Of a stretch of 64,000 bases of DNA, positions 55,508-64,000 are shown piece by piece (position 1 is the stretch's first letter; each line of letters begins with the position of its first letter). Source of the stretch: Fistulifera solaris. Its lineage: Eukaryota > Bacillariophyta > Bacillariophyceae > Naviculales > Stauroneidaceae. The stretch is from contig AP026134.1 in assembly GCA_030295235.1 (NCBI GenBank), positions 992,001-1,056,000 on the forward strand, given 5' to 3'. The notes beneath the pieces were generated by a model. That model was not told the DNA's origin. It was given only the letters and a program-made list of their open reading frames with translations, and searched no databases. Both the position numbers and the translations under genes were made by a program.

Positions 55508-58499
55508 ATGCCGAACCACAAGCAAATACGGCGGAGGGCTGTTCATGTTTATCGCCAAGAGGCTCGTAAACAGCGGCGTCACTGCGGTGATGGTCAACAA
55601 GAATCTGCGCTCAACTCAACAACAACTCCTTCGTTGTCTGTCAACCTCGATACAAAACCAAGTGAGTCTCTTTCTCGTATTGCAGATCAAGAGCACGAGA
55701 AGACTGCTGGAATCAAAAAAAGCCCACCGGCGGCGAGAGATGTCCCCGGAGAAAAGATCAAAAACAAACGCTAACAATGCTCGAGGATCAAGTCCGACGG
55801 AGACAAAGGAATCTAGTTATGACAATCCTGGTCGGTCTCTACAGGGAAAGCATAATGTTGGTTCTCATGCTTTAATGCTTGGAATCCCATCGGATGCAGC
55901 CACGCGTGAAACAACAACCTACGAATCTTTCGGACAAGAGAAAGCAGTGGACACTGGCGCTGTTAGTTTTGACTCGAGTGCTGATGATCATCATCACAAA
56001 GGTGTACGAAAGCAAGTTGACACCCTCGTCCCGAAAACTGTTACTATAGAGAAAGAATCGGAAATGAAACTCGTTTCATCATCAAACGTTGCTGATGACG
56101 CAGCTGAGTTGGCATTCGTGTCAGGAGAACCATCTGAATCTGAGCGCAGTGAATCTGAATTCCATAGTATATCCGCGGGACATGACGCCGAAACAAACCG
56201 CGACTTAAACTTCTTAGCTACAACGGCATTAAAGGCGACTTTCCGTTCGGAGAATTCGTCGTCTACGTCAGTTACAATTGAGGAAGACGTGGACGAAAAG
56301 GCAAACGCCGTTCTTGAGAAACGGCACTTTCGACAATCAGACGATAACTCAATCGCAGAATCGATACCCTGTCGCACATACAATCGGTCTAGTTTCGCTA
56401 CTGGGACAGCCGTAAAGAAGGTAAGTCGTGACTCGTGGTGCAATGTCCTCGTCGCAACTTCACCAGATTCTCTTACAATTTTGTCATAGCTTTGCGAGAA
56501 GCGTGGCTGCTGGATCACTGGCGAAGTAGCTGATTGTGAGGTATCAATGAATGCGATTTGCAGGGTTCAATTCAACGTAGAAGGATCGATAGGAGAGAGC
56601 TTTCGCATCCGATCTACACCAAAAGATTTAGATTTGCTGGAAAAGATGGTGAAATTAGGCCGCGTTCGTTCTGGTGCACGAGTTAATATTTTCCGCTCGG
56701 AAGAGAATGTTTATTGTCCAGCATCAGTGTTACAGGAGCGTCCACAACATATGAAAGCTTTTTTCGTCCAATACGAAGATGGAGAAAGTGAATGGATAAA
56801 TCTTTGGTTTCACAAATTCGAAGTATTGGCTGACGCCCCTATCAGAAAGAAAATCAAATCTTCTTCAGGTCACGCTAAGTGTATTAGGATAAAAGAAGAA
56901 CGTGAGCAGGTTTCGAAGGAGTCACAAAGAGCACATAACGGAATCGACATGGGAGAGCCGAAAGGTTTATTAGCTGTGCCATTAGAAGAAATGCACAGAT
57001 CCTTAAGTTCAAAAGGGATCGAGAAGGTCGTTGAGGATGAAGGGACCGCCACCTGCTTAGAAAATACGCATGGCACAGACGAAGTAGTTGATTCAGAAAA
57101 GGACGAAGGCACGTGTCTTTATGTTGAGCGCAAACATTTGAAAAGAAAGAGAAATATTGATGACGCTTCCCATACTGATGACAAGGAAGTGGTTGAGAGA
57201 AAAAAGTCGTTCCAGGGAGGCAAAGGCAGCGTCGAGAACAACTTGGTCCGAAAAGTGTGTCATGGAAAGACGAAGACTTCCAGGGTGCGAAGTAAAGCTG
57301 CAGTAGAAGCAAGTAAAGCAGTCGACGACGGCGAAGAATCGACAGTAGACGAGGATGACAGTTCTGAGGAATTGGTGGCCGTTATTCGCGGATCTTTGAT
57401 TTCTGTCAACATGGAAAAGACATCGGGGAACCAGGTCGATTCAGTGTCGGACGTAGTTGATTCCAATTTCCCAGAAAAATCTGGCACAAGGTTCAGAGCG
57501 GAAGTAGAGCCATCTGCCTCACGTCTTTGTGGTAAAGACGTTTCAGAAGATGTTGGTTTGAACGTCGACTTTAAAAAGTCTCAAAACCACCAAGAAGCTG
57601 ACAGAGAAGTTGCTGTTGGAGATCGAGTTGGTATTTACTGGGAAGGCGACAAAAGGTACTACTACGGAAAAGTAACAAGACACGAGAAGGGCAAGAAAAA
57701 ACCTTTCTTCTTGGAATATGATGACGGCGAAAGCGAGTGGGTGGATTTCTCTAAAAGCAAATATCGTTTCGAAAAGAAAAAAGTATCCGACAGGGCAAAA
57801 GTTGCTGACGAGTCGTCGTCCTTTTTCAAATCCACGGACCAAGCATTGCTATCCAAAATCGACGCCTCTCTGCCCCAGCCATCAGCCCGAACGACACGCA
57901 GGTCTTTGAATACCACTGAGGTAGATGTGGACACAAGGATAAGACCGGCTCTTGTTAGTGATGGCGCACCAACAACCAGAAAGAAACGTAAGGTGACCAA
58001 AGACAACGATTCTGATCTTCGAAACTGTGAGTTGGCCGAGATCAAAGTGGGCATAAGGGTTGCGGTGTGGTGGCCGGATGACCGTAGATATTACGAAGGT
58101 GTGGTTTCGAAGAAGCAACCAGAAGCAAGTTGGAGACCATTCTATCTTGAATACGACGATGGAGAAGCGGAATGGATTGATTTTCGACAGCATAAATTCA
58201 AAATTCTTCGAGTTGACGACGAGGAGAAAACCGCAGGCCCTTCTACAGGCAAGGCCGCCGATCCATGCTCGGATCCGTCAAAGGTTTGGATAGGAACACG
58301 TCTGTCAGTTTGGTGGCCTCAGGAAGAAGAATACTTTGATTGCACCGTCACGCGTTACCGTGATCACAAAAGACCGTTTTATCTGGAATATGAGGACGGA
58401 GATCGGGAATGGATTGACCTTACTGAACATAAATTCTTCATCATTGAAAGTGAAACATCAAGGCAACGTCGAAAAGGCAAACAAGGTCGTTTTCGTTGA
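55508..58499 (+). CDS. Protein with four Tudor/Agenet-like modules (one frame break)
   Basis: Exons 55508-56420 and 56490-58499 flank a 69-bp intron (GTAAGT..ATAG). Removing one base from the A7 run at 55715-55721 gives 973 residues. The first half is disordered and acidic/serine-rich. Four modules of about 50 residues then share a W/Y-rich beta pattern ending in YDDGE.EW: VQYEDGESEWINLWFHKF, RVGIYWEGDKRYYYGKVTR, RVAVWWPDDRRYYEGVVSKK and RLSVWWPQEEEYFDCTVTRY. Modules two to four are spaced with the last two nearly adjacent. Such folds read methylated lysine or arginine on histones or other proteins, so a chromatin reader is the likely role by inference. No catalytic domain is seen. Confidence 0.75.
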
Positions 58500-58709
58500 A
58501 TATGGATGGATGGCTTGTCGAAGTACATTGGCATGGAGCTTAAGCAGAACGGTGATTATTCAGCATGCTTGGATAATGTCGTCGCGCCTTTCCGTGAATG
58601 GCTAATCAGCTTCCAGAATCATTTTCAGACTAATCAATGCTGAAAGTAACATTATTAAGCGTACGTTTTATTTGTATATGGACCTTGGATTGTACTTGCT
58701 TCCAAATTA

Positions 58710-59318
58710 TCACAAAAGGGACACAAACGGAAGCACGAAATAGGAAGCAAGTAGTAGAAACTGAATGGTTCTATTGGTTGATTGGGATGTAGGAGCAACT
58801 GGCGAGGACTCAGGAACGTTGTCCCCAGCAGCAGGCGGTGAAATCGAGGGTTCGGAGACTCCTCCAGCAGATGCAGGTGACTGCGAAGAATCGGATACTT
58901 GTCCAGCGGGCGCGGTTGTCGTAGAAGAAGACGGAACCGAAGGAGCTTGCACTGGTGGACTTGTTGGCCGATACGGCTTGCAGTCTAGTGTAGGTAAATC
59001 TCTCTGCACACATTCGCATTTGCCGAGTTCCGGAATGACACCAACTTCGCCGACGACTAAACAATAAAGTTCGGAATTCGTCTTATCTTCATGATAGCAG
59101 CCACAAATCGTAGTATCCAACGGAATGCCGGACTCAAAGTCAGGGTAGGATCGAACACATTCACATTCCTTGTTGCAAAATTCAGGATTGAGGAAGAACC
59201 CTTCACCTACATCAATTTCGTCCCCATCAAGTGGATAGAAAAAGCATGAATTCTGCGCGCCAACAAAGGTACTCAGCACAAGCGCAGATACATTTACGAA
59301 GAGAAGCTTGACGTTCAT
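58710..59318 (-). CDS. Secreted, probably GPI-anchored cysteine-rich surface protein
   Basis: The 202-residue protein opens with a signal peptide (VKLLFVNVSALVLSTFVGAQ). A compact cysteine-rich domain of about 90 residues follows, with ten or more cysteines including CNKECECV, ICGCYHED and GKCECVQRDLPTLDCKPY. Next is a proline/serine/threonine-rich stalk of about 65 residues, and a hydrophobic C-terminus (IQFLLLASYFVLPFVSLL) with nothing after it. This is the standard plan of a GPI-anchored wall or surface protein with an O-glycosylated stalk. I recognise no named family for the head domain. Intact, no intron. The 210 bp to its right-hand neighbour's stop hold no feature. Confidence 0.78.
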   Translation of the reverse strand: MNVKLLFVNVSALVLSTFVGAQNSCFFYPLDGDEIDVGEGFFLNPEFCNKECECVRSYPDFESGIPLDTTICGCYHEDKTNSELYCLVVGEVGVIPELGKCECVQRDLPTLDCKPYRPTSPPVQAPSVPSSSTTTAPAGQVSDSSQSPASAGGVSEPSISPPAAGDNVPESSPVAPTSQSTNRTIQFLLLASYFVLPFVSLL

Positions 59319-59723
59319 CCTGTTTGCGAGAGCTTTGGAGATTTAAGAGTGTGACTTTGTGAAGGCTTTGGTTTTATGTTGTGAGTTTGAAGGGTTGAAT
59401 ACTTTGTAATGACCGAAATCACAAGGCGCAAACTCAGAAAAGTTGGCATTTTGGCCAAGGGGAACAAAATGTGACCGATACCGCTACGAATGGAAGTTGG
59501 TGGTTTTCACCAGCCCGATCATTTCGATTGTTGTTATCTTACCAGGCAAAAGTGCCAGGTACCAGTTCGGGGTACGGGGAGTAAAGCAAAAAGCACACGA
59601 GGAATAGTCTATTGCCCATGGTCTTTAAAGTCAAACGTGTTATGATCAATTGTGCAGTTGCAAAACTGAAGAAAAACTAAGGCCATCCACTTACTAACTC
59701 TAAAATGCTAATTCCTAAGATTC
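59319..59723. other. Intergenic region with a weak GGTAC cluster
   Basis: About 405 bp upstream of the surface-protein gene. A palindromic stretch at 59557-59577 contains GCCAGGTACCAG and GGGGTACGGGG. No gene is recognised. Confidence 0.5.
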
Positions 59724-60485
59724 CTACCTTTGCTGATTGTTGCGTCGTTCTTGCTCTTCATATATTTCATTAATATCTTTCCCCTCTAAAGCTTTGGCAA
59801 GTTCCTTCATTTCTTCGTCGGTCGGCATTCTCTTTTCATCTTGTATAGGCGTTTCTACAGGAGGTCTCGCTGGAGTACCGTCGTCTTTTCTCCAAGTTCG
59901 AAAGCCCTTTTCACCAGGTTCATACATTTCTCCTTGGAAGCCGACCATAATGTTCGATATAGACTGGGCTCCTGGTACATCCTTTTCCATTTTCGTGAAG
60001 ATCAAGTTCGGATTGTTGTATGCCACTTCCATTTCTGAGTCGCCCGGTGCTATCCAAATTTCCAGCGCCCCACGTGACGGAAACAACTCAATTGGTCGCA
60101 AATTACCCGCGTGCATTTCAATAAGAGGCCACTGACGCGCAACTGCTTGTTCAACGGTCACATCGGTCACTCGTGCGACTTTGCCAGCGAACCAAAATGT
60201 TTCGGATTTCGGCTCACGGACGTAGACATCGTTCGTAAGTTCTTTCCCCGCTGCTTCTCGGATCGCCAAAAAATGTTCATGTTGACGCTGACAATTTCGT
60301 GGGATGTATTTCATATCCGGTCGTACCGGAGTTTCTTCATTTTCCCCGGCAAGAATGGCGTCCCAGTCTTTGCGACTGCTGAACGCTGGGAAAGATGTGC
60401 TCGAGCGTCGCACGAATGCTTTGCCTGGTAGAAAGCTTGTAATCGGCGCTGCTAAGAACAGCAATGAGACAAATAGGAAATGCAT
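59724..60485 (-). CDS. Conserved-looking plastid-targeted protein of unknown function
   Basis: The 253-residue protein starts at ATG 60485. Its signal peptide (HFLFVSLLFLAAPITS) is followed by FLPGKAFVRRSS, a diatom plastid presequence with F at +1 and a basic, serine-rich transit peptide. The mature domain has striking blocks: FWFAGKVARVTDVTVEQAVA, QWPLIEMHAGNLRPIE, LEIWIAPGDSEMEVAYNNP and GEMYEPGEKGFRTWRKDDG. They look conserved across photosynthetic eukaryotes, but I cannot name a function. The C-terminus is charged and helical (EEMKELAKALEGKDINEIYE). Intact, no intron needed. Confidence 0.8.
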   Translation of the reverse strand: MHFLFVSLLFLAAPITSFLPGKAFVRRSSTSFPAFSSRKDWDAILAGENEETPVRPDMKYIPRNCQRQHEHFLAIREAAGKELTNDVYVREPKSETFWFAGKVARVTDVTVEQAVARQWPLIEMHAGNLRPIELFPSRGALEIWIAPGDSEMEVAYNNPNLIFTKMEKDVPGAQSISNIMVGFQGEMYEPGEKGFRTWRKDDGTPARPPVETPIQDEKRMPTDEEMKELAKALEGKDINEIYEEQERRNNQQR

Positions 60486-61340
60486 TTTGGAAAAGATCGG
60501 ACGTGTCGAGATGTCTGTAGGTAAGTATTGAAGTTGCAAGTTGCATCGAGAATAATGAATGTAAAAATAGGTGCGGCAAAAGTTGATGTGTACCTTTTTT
60601 TACCAGGTACTGTACAGACGGCGGATGGACGAATGAAGTAAGCCTTTTCACGCTGCGACATGAATATTGGCTATATATCCAATATGTTGACTGTTTTCAT
60701 CACGACTGAATTTCAGTCACGAGGCATAGTTTGAATACGAGTCCGTACCAGGTACTCAATGCCTCCATCCATTGTGCGCGCTTAATCGCCCAACTTGCAG
60801 AATATAGTTTTTACCCTATTTACTTTTTACCACTGCTGTTTGACTACACAAATGAACGAATGTCCACAAACAAGATTCTGACGATGAATCACTATCCCAC
60901 ACTTAGTTGTAGAGCGACAAACCTGCACCAGATTCCCATTGCGGTGGATTTCGCTGTGGTACGCCGTCTCTCGAATTTCGCAACGGCATGCTTACCAATC
61001 GCACCAAAATTAGTTGCTAGTCTAGTATTTTTGCAGCATTTGCATTGCACCGCTGACGATAAGGCAGAAAACGGTGTGGATCGTAATCTTTCACATGAAC
61101 TCTAGAGCCCAATGTGTAGGATTGGAAACGACATTATAGCGTCTTACAGGCACCCACTACTGTTGGAGAGACATCATTCAATCGAGCTCGCGCAATTTCC
61201 ATAGGAGTAAAACTAGAAACCCTGCGATTTCTTATGAATGCTTCATTTCTTCTTCCGCATCATGTCCACGACAAAGCTAAATGAAACTCGTTATTATTTG
61301 ATAGTGGTAGTTGCTCGACGAGAGTCAAAATACGACAATC
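60486..61340. other. Divergent intergenic region with palindrome copy
   Basis: The 855 bp between a plastid-protein gene and the TspO gene include GGTAC palindromes at 60601-60614 and 60742-60753 and the best palindrome copy at 60700-60723. An open frame at 60731-61105 shows no family or signal features and is not called. Confidence 0.5.
60700..60723. promoter_or_regulatory. Copy 5 (best) of a recurring intergenic palindrome
   Basis: TCACGACTGAATTTCAGTCA followed by CGAG. The arms CGACTGAA and TTTCAGTC are nearly perfect inverted repeats. It lies between divergent genes, flanked by GGTAC palindromes on both sides. Confidence 0.55.
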
Positions 61341-62136
61341 ATGAGAGTTTTCTACATCTTCTTACTTGTTTGCCTCGCCAGCTTAGTCCCCGCGTCGTGT
61401 GAATCATCTCGCGCAATGCCGCTGTCGCCGGTCGCAAAGAACTTCCATGAACCCCTGCGATCCTTTTCAATTCGTATTCGACGGGAAGGAGCCAAATTGA
61501 TCGTGCAACGCCAAACTGAAGCTTCAAACAAAGAAATATTGCTCTATACTACCGGTTCCGTGCTTATGGAAACTTTTGGGCTCGCTTGTATCCTCGCAAT
61601 CAGCACGGCAATACCTATCCTCCGTGATTTTCCTATTGTGTCCTTGTTGCTCATCATCTTTTGTTCTAGTACTATTCAGAGTGCTATCAACGGAACCACT
61701 TTATCAATTGCCTCAAATCAAGTTCGGAGACCGAATACTGTACCAGGAGATACTTCATGGTACGCCAATTTACGTAAACCGTTTTTCAATCCTCCAGGAT
61801 GGGTATTCCCTGTCATGTGGTTGTTGGTGTGCAAACCGACACAATTATTGGCGACTTTGAAACTCATGGAAAGAATCCCAACACCTTGGGTACCTCTTAT
61901 TGTATTCTGTGCTCACTTGTCACTTGGAGATGCTTGGAATCAAGTCTTCTTTGGTCGTCAACGGATTGGATTGGGGGCAATTGTCATTTCCGTTTTCTAT
62001 GGGATGCTGGTGTTGTCTACAGCTCTTTTCTATGACTTGGATCCCACTGCCGGCCTCCTTTTACTCCCCTACCTGTGCATGGGTGATGGTAGCCACGGCG
62101 CTGAACTTTGAAATCTATCGTCTAAACCAAAAGTAA
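61341..62136 (+). CDS. TspO/MBR family (translocator protein), one frame break
   Basis: Removing one C from the C4 run at 62066-62069 gives a 264-residue protein. A signal peptide (MRVFYIFLLVCLASLVPAS) and an N-terminal extension of about 95 residues precede the five-helix TspO core. The core shows SWYANLRKPFFNPPGWVFPV, WLLVCKPTQLLATL, GDAWNQVFFGRQRIGLGAIV and, after the break, AWVMVATALNFEIYRLN. TspO proteins bind porphyrins and sterols in organelle or ER membranes. WxxLxKPxFNPPxWxF and the LN-rich C-terminus are the diagnostic pieces. Without correction the frame ends at 62111, losing the last signature. The compartment is uncertain because the aromatic +1 residue is missing. Confidence 0.85.
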
Positions 62137-62217
62137 AAGGCACTCGAAACAGTTATTGCATTCTTTCTATTGCACACGGATTAGGTAAACTAAGTAAGCT
62201 TGCATCGTGTCTGTAGA

Positions 62218-64000
62218 TTATTCGCAAACACTACTTTCTACGCCTGCCGCGCTTCGAAGCAATCGCTGCATTTTGGGGGCAATATCGGAGCCAGAAGGAT
62301 CGAGAGAACCGAGAACCATGTTTTCGATCCGGGGGTTGCGGAACGAAATACGTTCCAGATCGTCAGACTGATCATCATCAACCAACTCTAATAGTTGCCC
62401 GAACACCGTATCAGAAAATACCTTTTCGCGAAGCGTGCTATCAAAAATATCAACTTGCTGATTCAGTAGCCTTCGCCATGCTGCTTCGTTGGATACAATA
62501 GATTTGCACCAAACGGATGTAGCTTTCTCTTCCATTTCAGAAATACTTTCAAAAGCTGTTGCGATGGCCAGTCCAATCATGCATGCATGGGCCTTATCGG
62601 CCGAGTCATTAACCTGGTCTACTTTTTGCAGAGCAACCTGAAGCAATCGATGCGGTGGCTGAAGTGGATTCTCGGTGTCCCCCATCAGCTCCTTCTGAGC
62701 CATAACCAGCTCCCTTTTCTTCTCAATATTGCGATGAAGTTTCATGGATTCATCTGCCTGTACAAGAGACTCCATCATCACAATTCTGTTACTCAGATTG
62801 GCAGCACTCAACGTATTTAAGGTGTCCGACAGTGCAGCATTTCCTCCACTGATCTTCTGCAGTAACGAAGCAGTGGCCGAGCTGTAGTCCTTGTTCTGAA
62901 TGTCATTTATCCATTTATAGGGAGCAAGGGCTGTCTCATTCTTCATCCAGTGCGCGAGAGCTTTAGGACAGTATTTGCCATACCTCAGCGTATGACCGAA
63001 AAGGCGGCGGTCAATAAACCATTTCAAAACTCCTGATCCAAAGAACAAATTTGTTGTCTTGTCCACTTGTGCAGAATTTGCTTCAAATAAAGGCTCTAAA
63101 GCAAAACTTGCACCATCGCCTCTCTGCTCATGGTCGTAAACAATCTCACATAGTCCATCGATGTAGATATGTGCCACGCACAGTTCGAACAAGAACAGAT
63201 CGTTTTTCCATGTGTTAATGCGGCGTAGTAAGGAGAAGGCCTCTTTCAGTGCTTCGGTGTAAGAAGACCTTGTATCGTCATTCGGAAAAGCCATCAGGTT
63301 ATCCAAGCAAGTTTGAAGCCAAAATTGTACAATGGATTGGGCGACAATAGACGAAGCGACAGAATGAGACCCCCAGAATAATACCTGACGCTTCAGAATA
63401 TTCTGTAACGAAGGGCGACTGGTCCAAACGGGGACATCAGTCAAGGATTGTACCTGAGGAAGCACGTTAGGTGTAACATCGTAGGTCGCGTTCGCACGCT
63501 CGGCACGGAACGCCAATGCTGCATCGATTCCTTCGCAGCACCATCGCAGAAATGATTCTTGCCGATCTTGTCCTCCACCAGTCAAACAAATTTCCTGCAA
63601 CTCCTCAAGCCATTCTGCAACACTACCTGCTCTTAGCTCCTTTATTTGATCTCGTTCCCATCCAATGGTGTGCTTCGAGGCGATCACTTGCAAAGCGCTG
63701 GCTTCTTGTCCCATGGCAAGTAACTGCCAGCGACATAGAGCGGAAAGATCACGATAGCGTGCAGTTTGCTGTAAGAACTCAATAAGCGCAAGATGCAACT
63801 CGACAGGCCGTGATGGCGATGTAATGATTTCCCGCTGTTCTTGCAACAACTGTTTTGAGAAGGACATGACTGCTTGTTCGAGATCACCGACACTCGCATC
63901 GAGAAGTGACGGCGGTAAGCGAGGTACCTGGTCCGGGTGACTATAATTTTCCCAAAAAGCTGCCTTAAGATGCATTTGCAACGTTTTGCCTTGAATTCGG
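62218..64000 (-). CDS. Probable nucleoporin, Nup133-like C-terminal part (incomplete, runs off window)
   Basis: An alpha-helical protein reads from the right edge of the window to a stop at 62218, about 594 residues visible. No methionine near the edge looks like a true start, so the 5' end lies outside. Helical repeats such as FLQQTARYRDLSALCRWQLL, the block PYKWINDIQNKDYSSATASL and the following LQKISGGNAALSDTLNTLS resemble the Nup133 C-terminal alpha-solenoid, where a similar W..DI..KDY segment occurs. Nup133 belongs to the Y-complex of the nuclear pore. Overall similarity is weak by eye, and another large helical scaffold protein remains possible. Confidence 0.5.
   Translation of the reverse strand, partial: RIQGKTLQMHLKAAFWENYSHPDQVPRLPPSLLDASVGDLEQAVMSFSKQLLQEQREIITSPSRPVELHLALIEFLQQTARYRDLSALCRWQLLAMGQEASALQVIASKHTIGWERDQIKELRAGSVAEWLEELQEICLTGGGQDRQESFLRWCCEGIDAALAFRAERANATYDVTPNVLPQVQSLTDVPVWTSRPSLQNILKRQVLFWGSHSVASSIVAQSIVQFWLQTCLDNLMAFPNDDTRSSYTEALKEAFSLLRRINTWKNDLFLFELCVAHIYIDGLCEIVYDHEQRGDGASFALEPLFEANSAQVDKTTNLFFGSGVLKWFIDRRLFGHTLRYGKYCPKALAHWMKNETALAPYKWINDIQNKDYSSATASLLQKISGGNAALSDTLNTLSAANLSNRIVMMESLVQADESMKLHRNIEKKRELVMAQKELMGDTENPLQPPHRLLQVALQKVDQVNDSADKAHACMIGLAIATAFESISEMEEKATSVWCKSIVSNEAAWRRLLNQQVDIFDSTLREKVFSDTVFGQLLELVDDDQSDDLERISFRNPRIENMVLGSLDPSGSDIAPKMQRLLRSAAGVESSVCE

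Noticed and set aside
55657-55681. GTGAGT..TTGCAG that could be an intron
   Set aside because: It would be only about 25 bp, far below the 60-95 bp introns seen elsewhere; the A7 run at 55715 explains the frame change.
60731-61105. 124-codon frame in a divergent intergenic region
   Set aside because: No domain, signal or composition typical of a gene; lies among palindromic repeats.
1-64000. CRISPR arrays, bacterial operons or prophage
   Set aside because: No direct-repeat/spacer arrays; spliceosomal introns and eukaryotic families throughout.

Overview
The window is nuclear DNA from a pennate diatom, most likely Phaeodactylum tricornutum or a close relative. The evidence is compact genes with 60-95 bp GT-AG introns, signal peptides followed by an aromatic residue that are typical of diatom plastid preproteins, a symbiont-type UFD1, and a Ty1/copia element of the diatom type. 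The species name is inference.

Layout. 1.3-10 kb: an ADP/ATP carrier, a UFD1-like protein with a signal peptide, an N-terminal-motor kinesin, a thermonuclease with a twin-arginine signal, a protein kinase and an aspartate aminotransferase. 10.7-16.1 kb: an alpha-kinase with a duplicated tail, an SBDS-N-like small protein, a DM14/C2 (CC2D1/Lgd) protein and an orphan. 16.9-27.7 kb: a multi-span membrane protein, a 1258-residue repeat protein, a second copy of the kinase family, a GT61-like glycosyltransferase, a plastid-targeted protein and ribosomal P2. 28.24-35.34 kb: a copia LTR retrotransposon with near-identical LTRs and a 5-bp target duplication. 35.4-64 kb: an NCA2/DGS1-like protein, a basic orphan, a hexose-phosphate mutarotase-like protein, a PUB-UBX protein, the meiotic helicase MER3/HFM1, VPS15, a divergent plastid IGPS-like protein, a four-module Tudor-like protein, a GPI-type cell-surface protein, a conserved plastid protein, TspO/MBR and the end of a nucleoporin.

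Gene relationships. There are no operons. Genes are paired convergently (ANT/UFD1, 24 bp apart) or divergently (UFD1/kinesin, GT61/plastid protein, VPS15/IGPS-like, plastid protein/TspO). Some functions recur: CDC48/p97 partners (UFD1, PUB-UBX), endosomal traffic (VPS15, CC2D1), plastid-addressed proteins and chromatin-type proteins.

Two sequence-level patterns stand out. Twelve conserved non-transposon genes carry 18 inferred single-base frame breaks, nearly all inside short homopolymers. Correcting them gives complete proteins whose lengths all divide by three. This looks like base-calling error in the assembly and not pseudogenisation, so the proteins below are described as joined across those breaks. 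Second, an imperfect palindrome of about 22 bp (core CTGAAATTCAG) and GGTACC-rich palindromic clusters recur only between genes.
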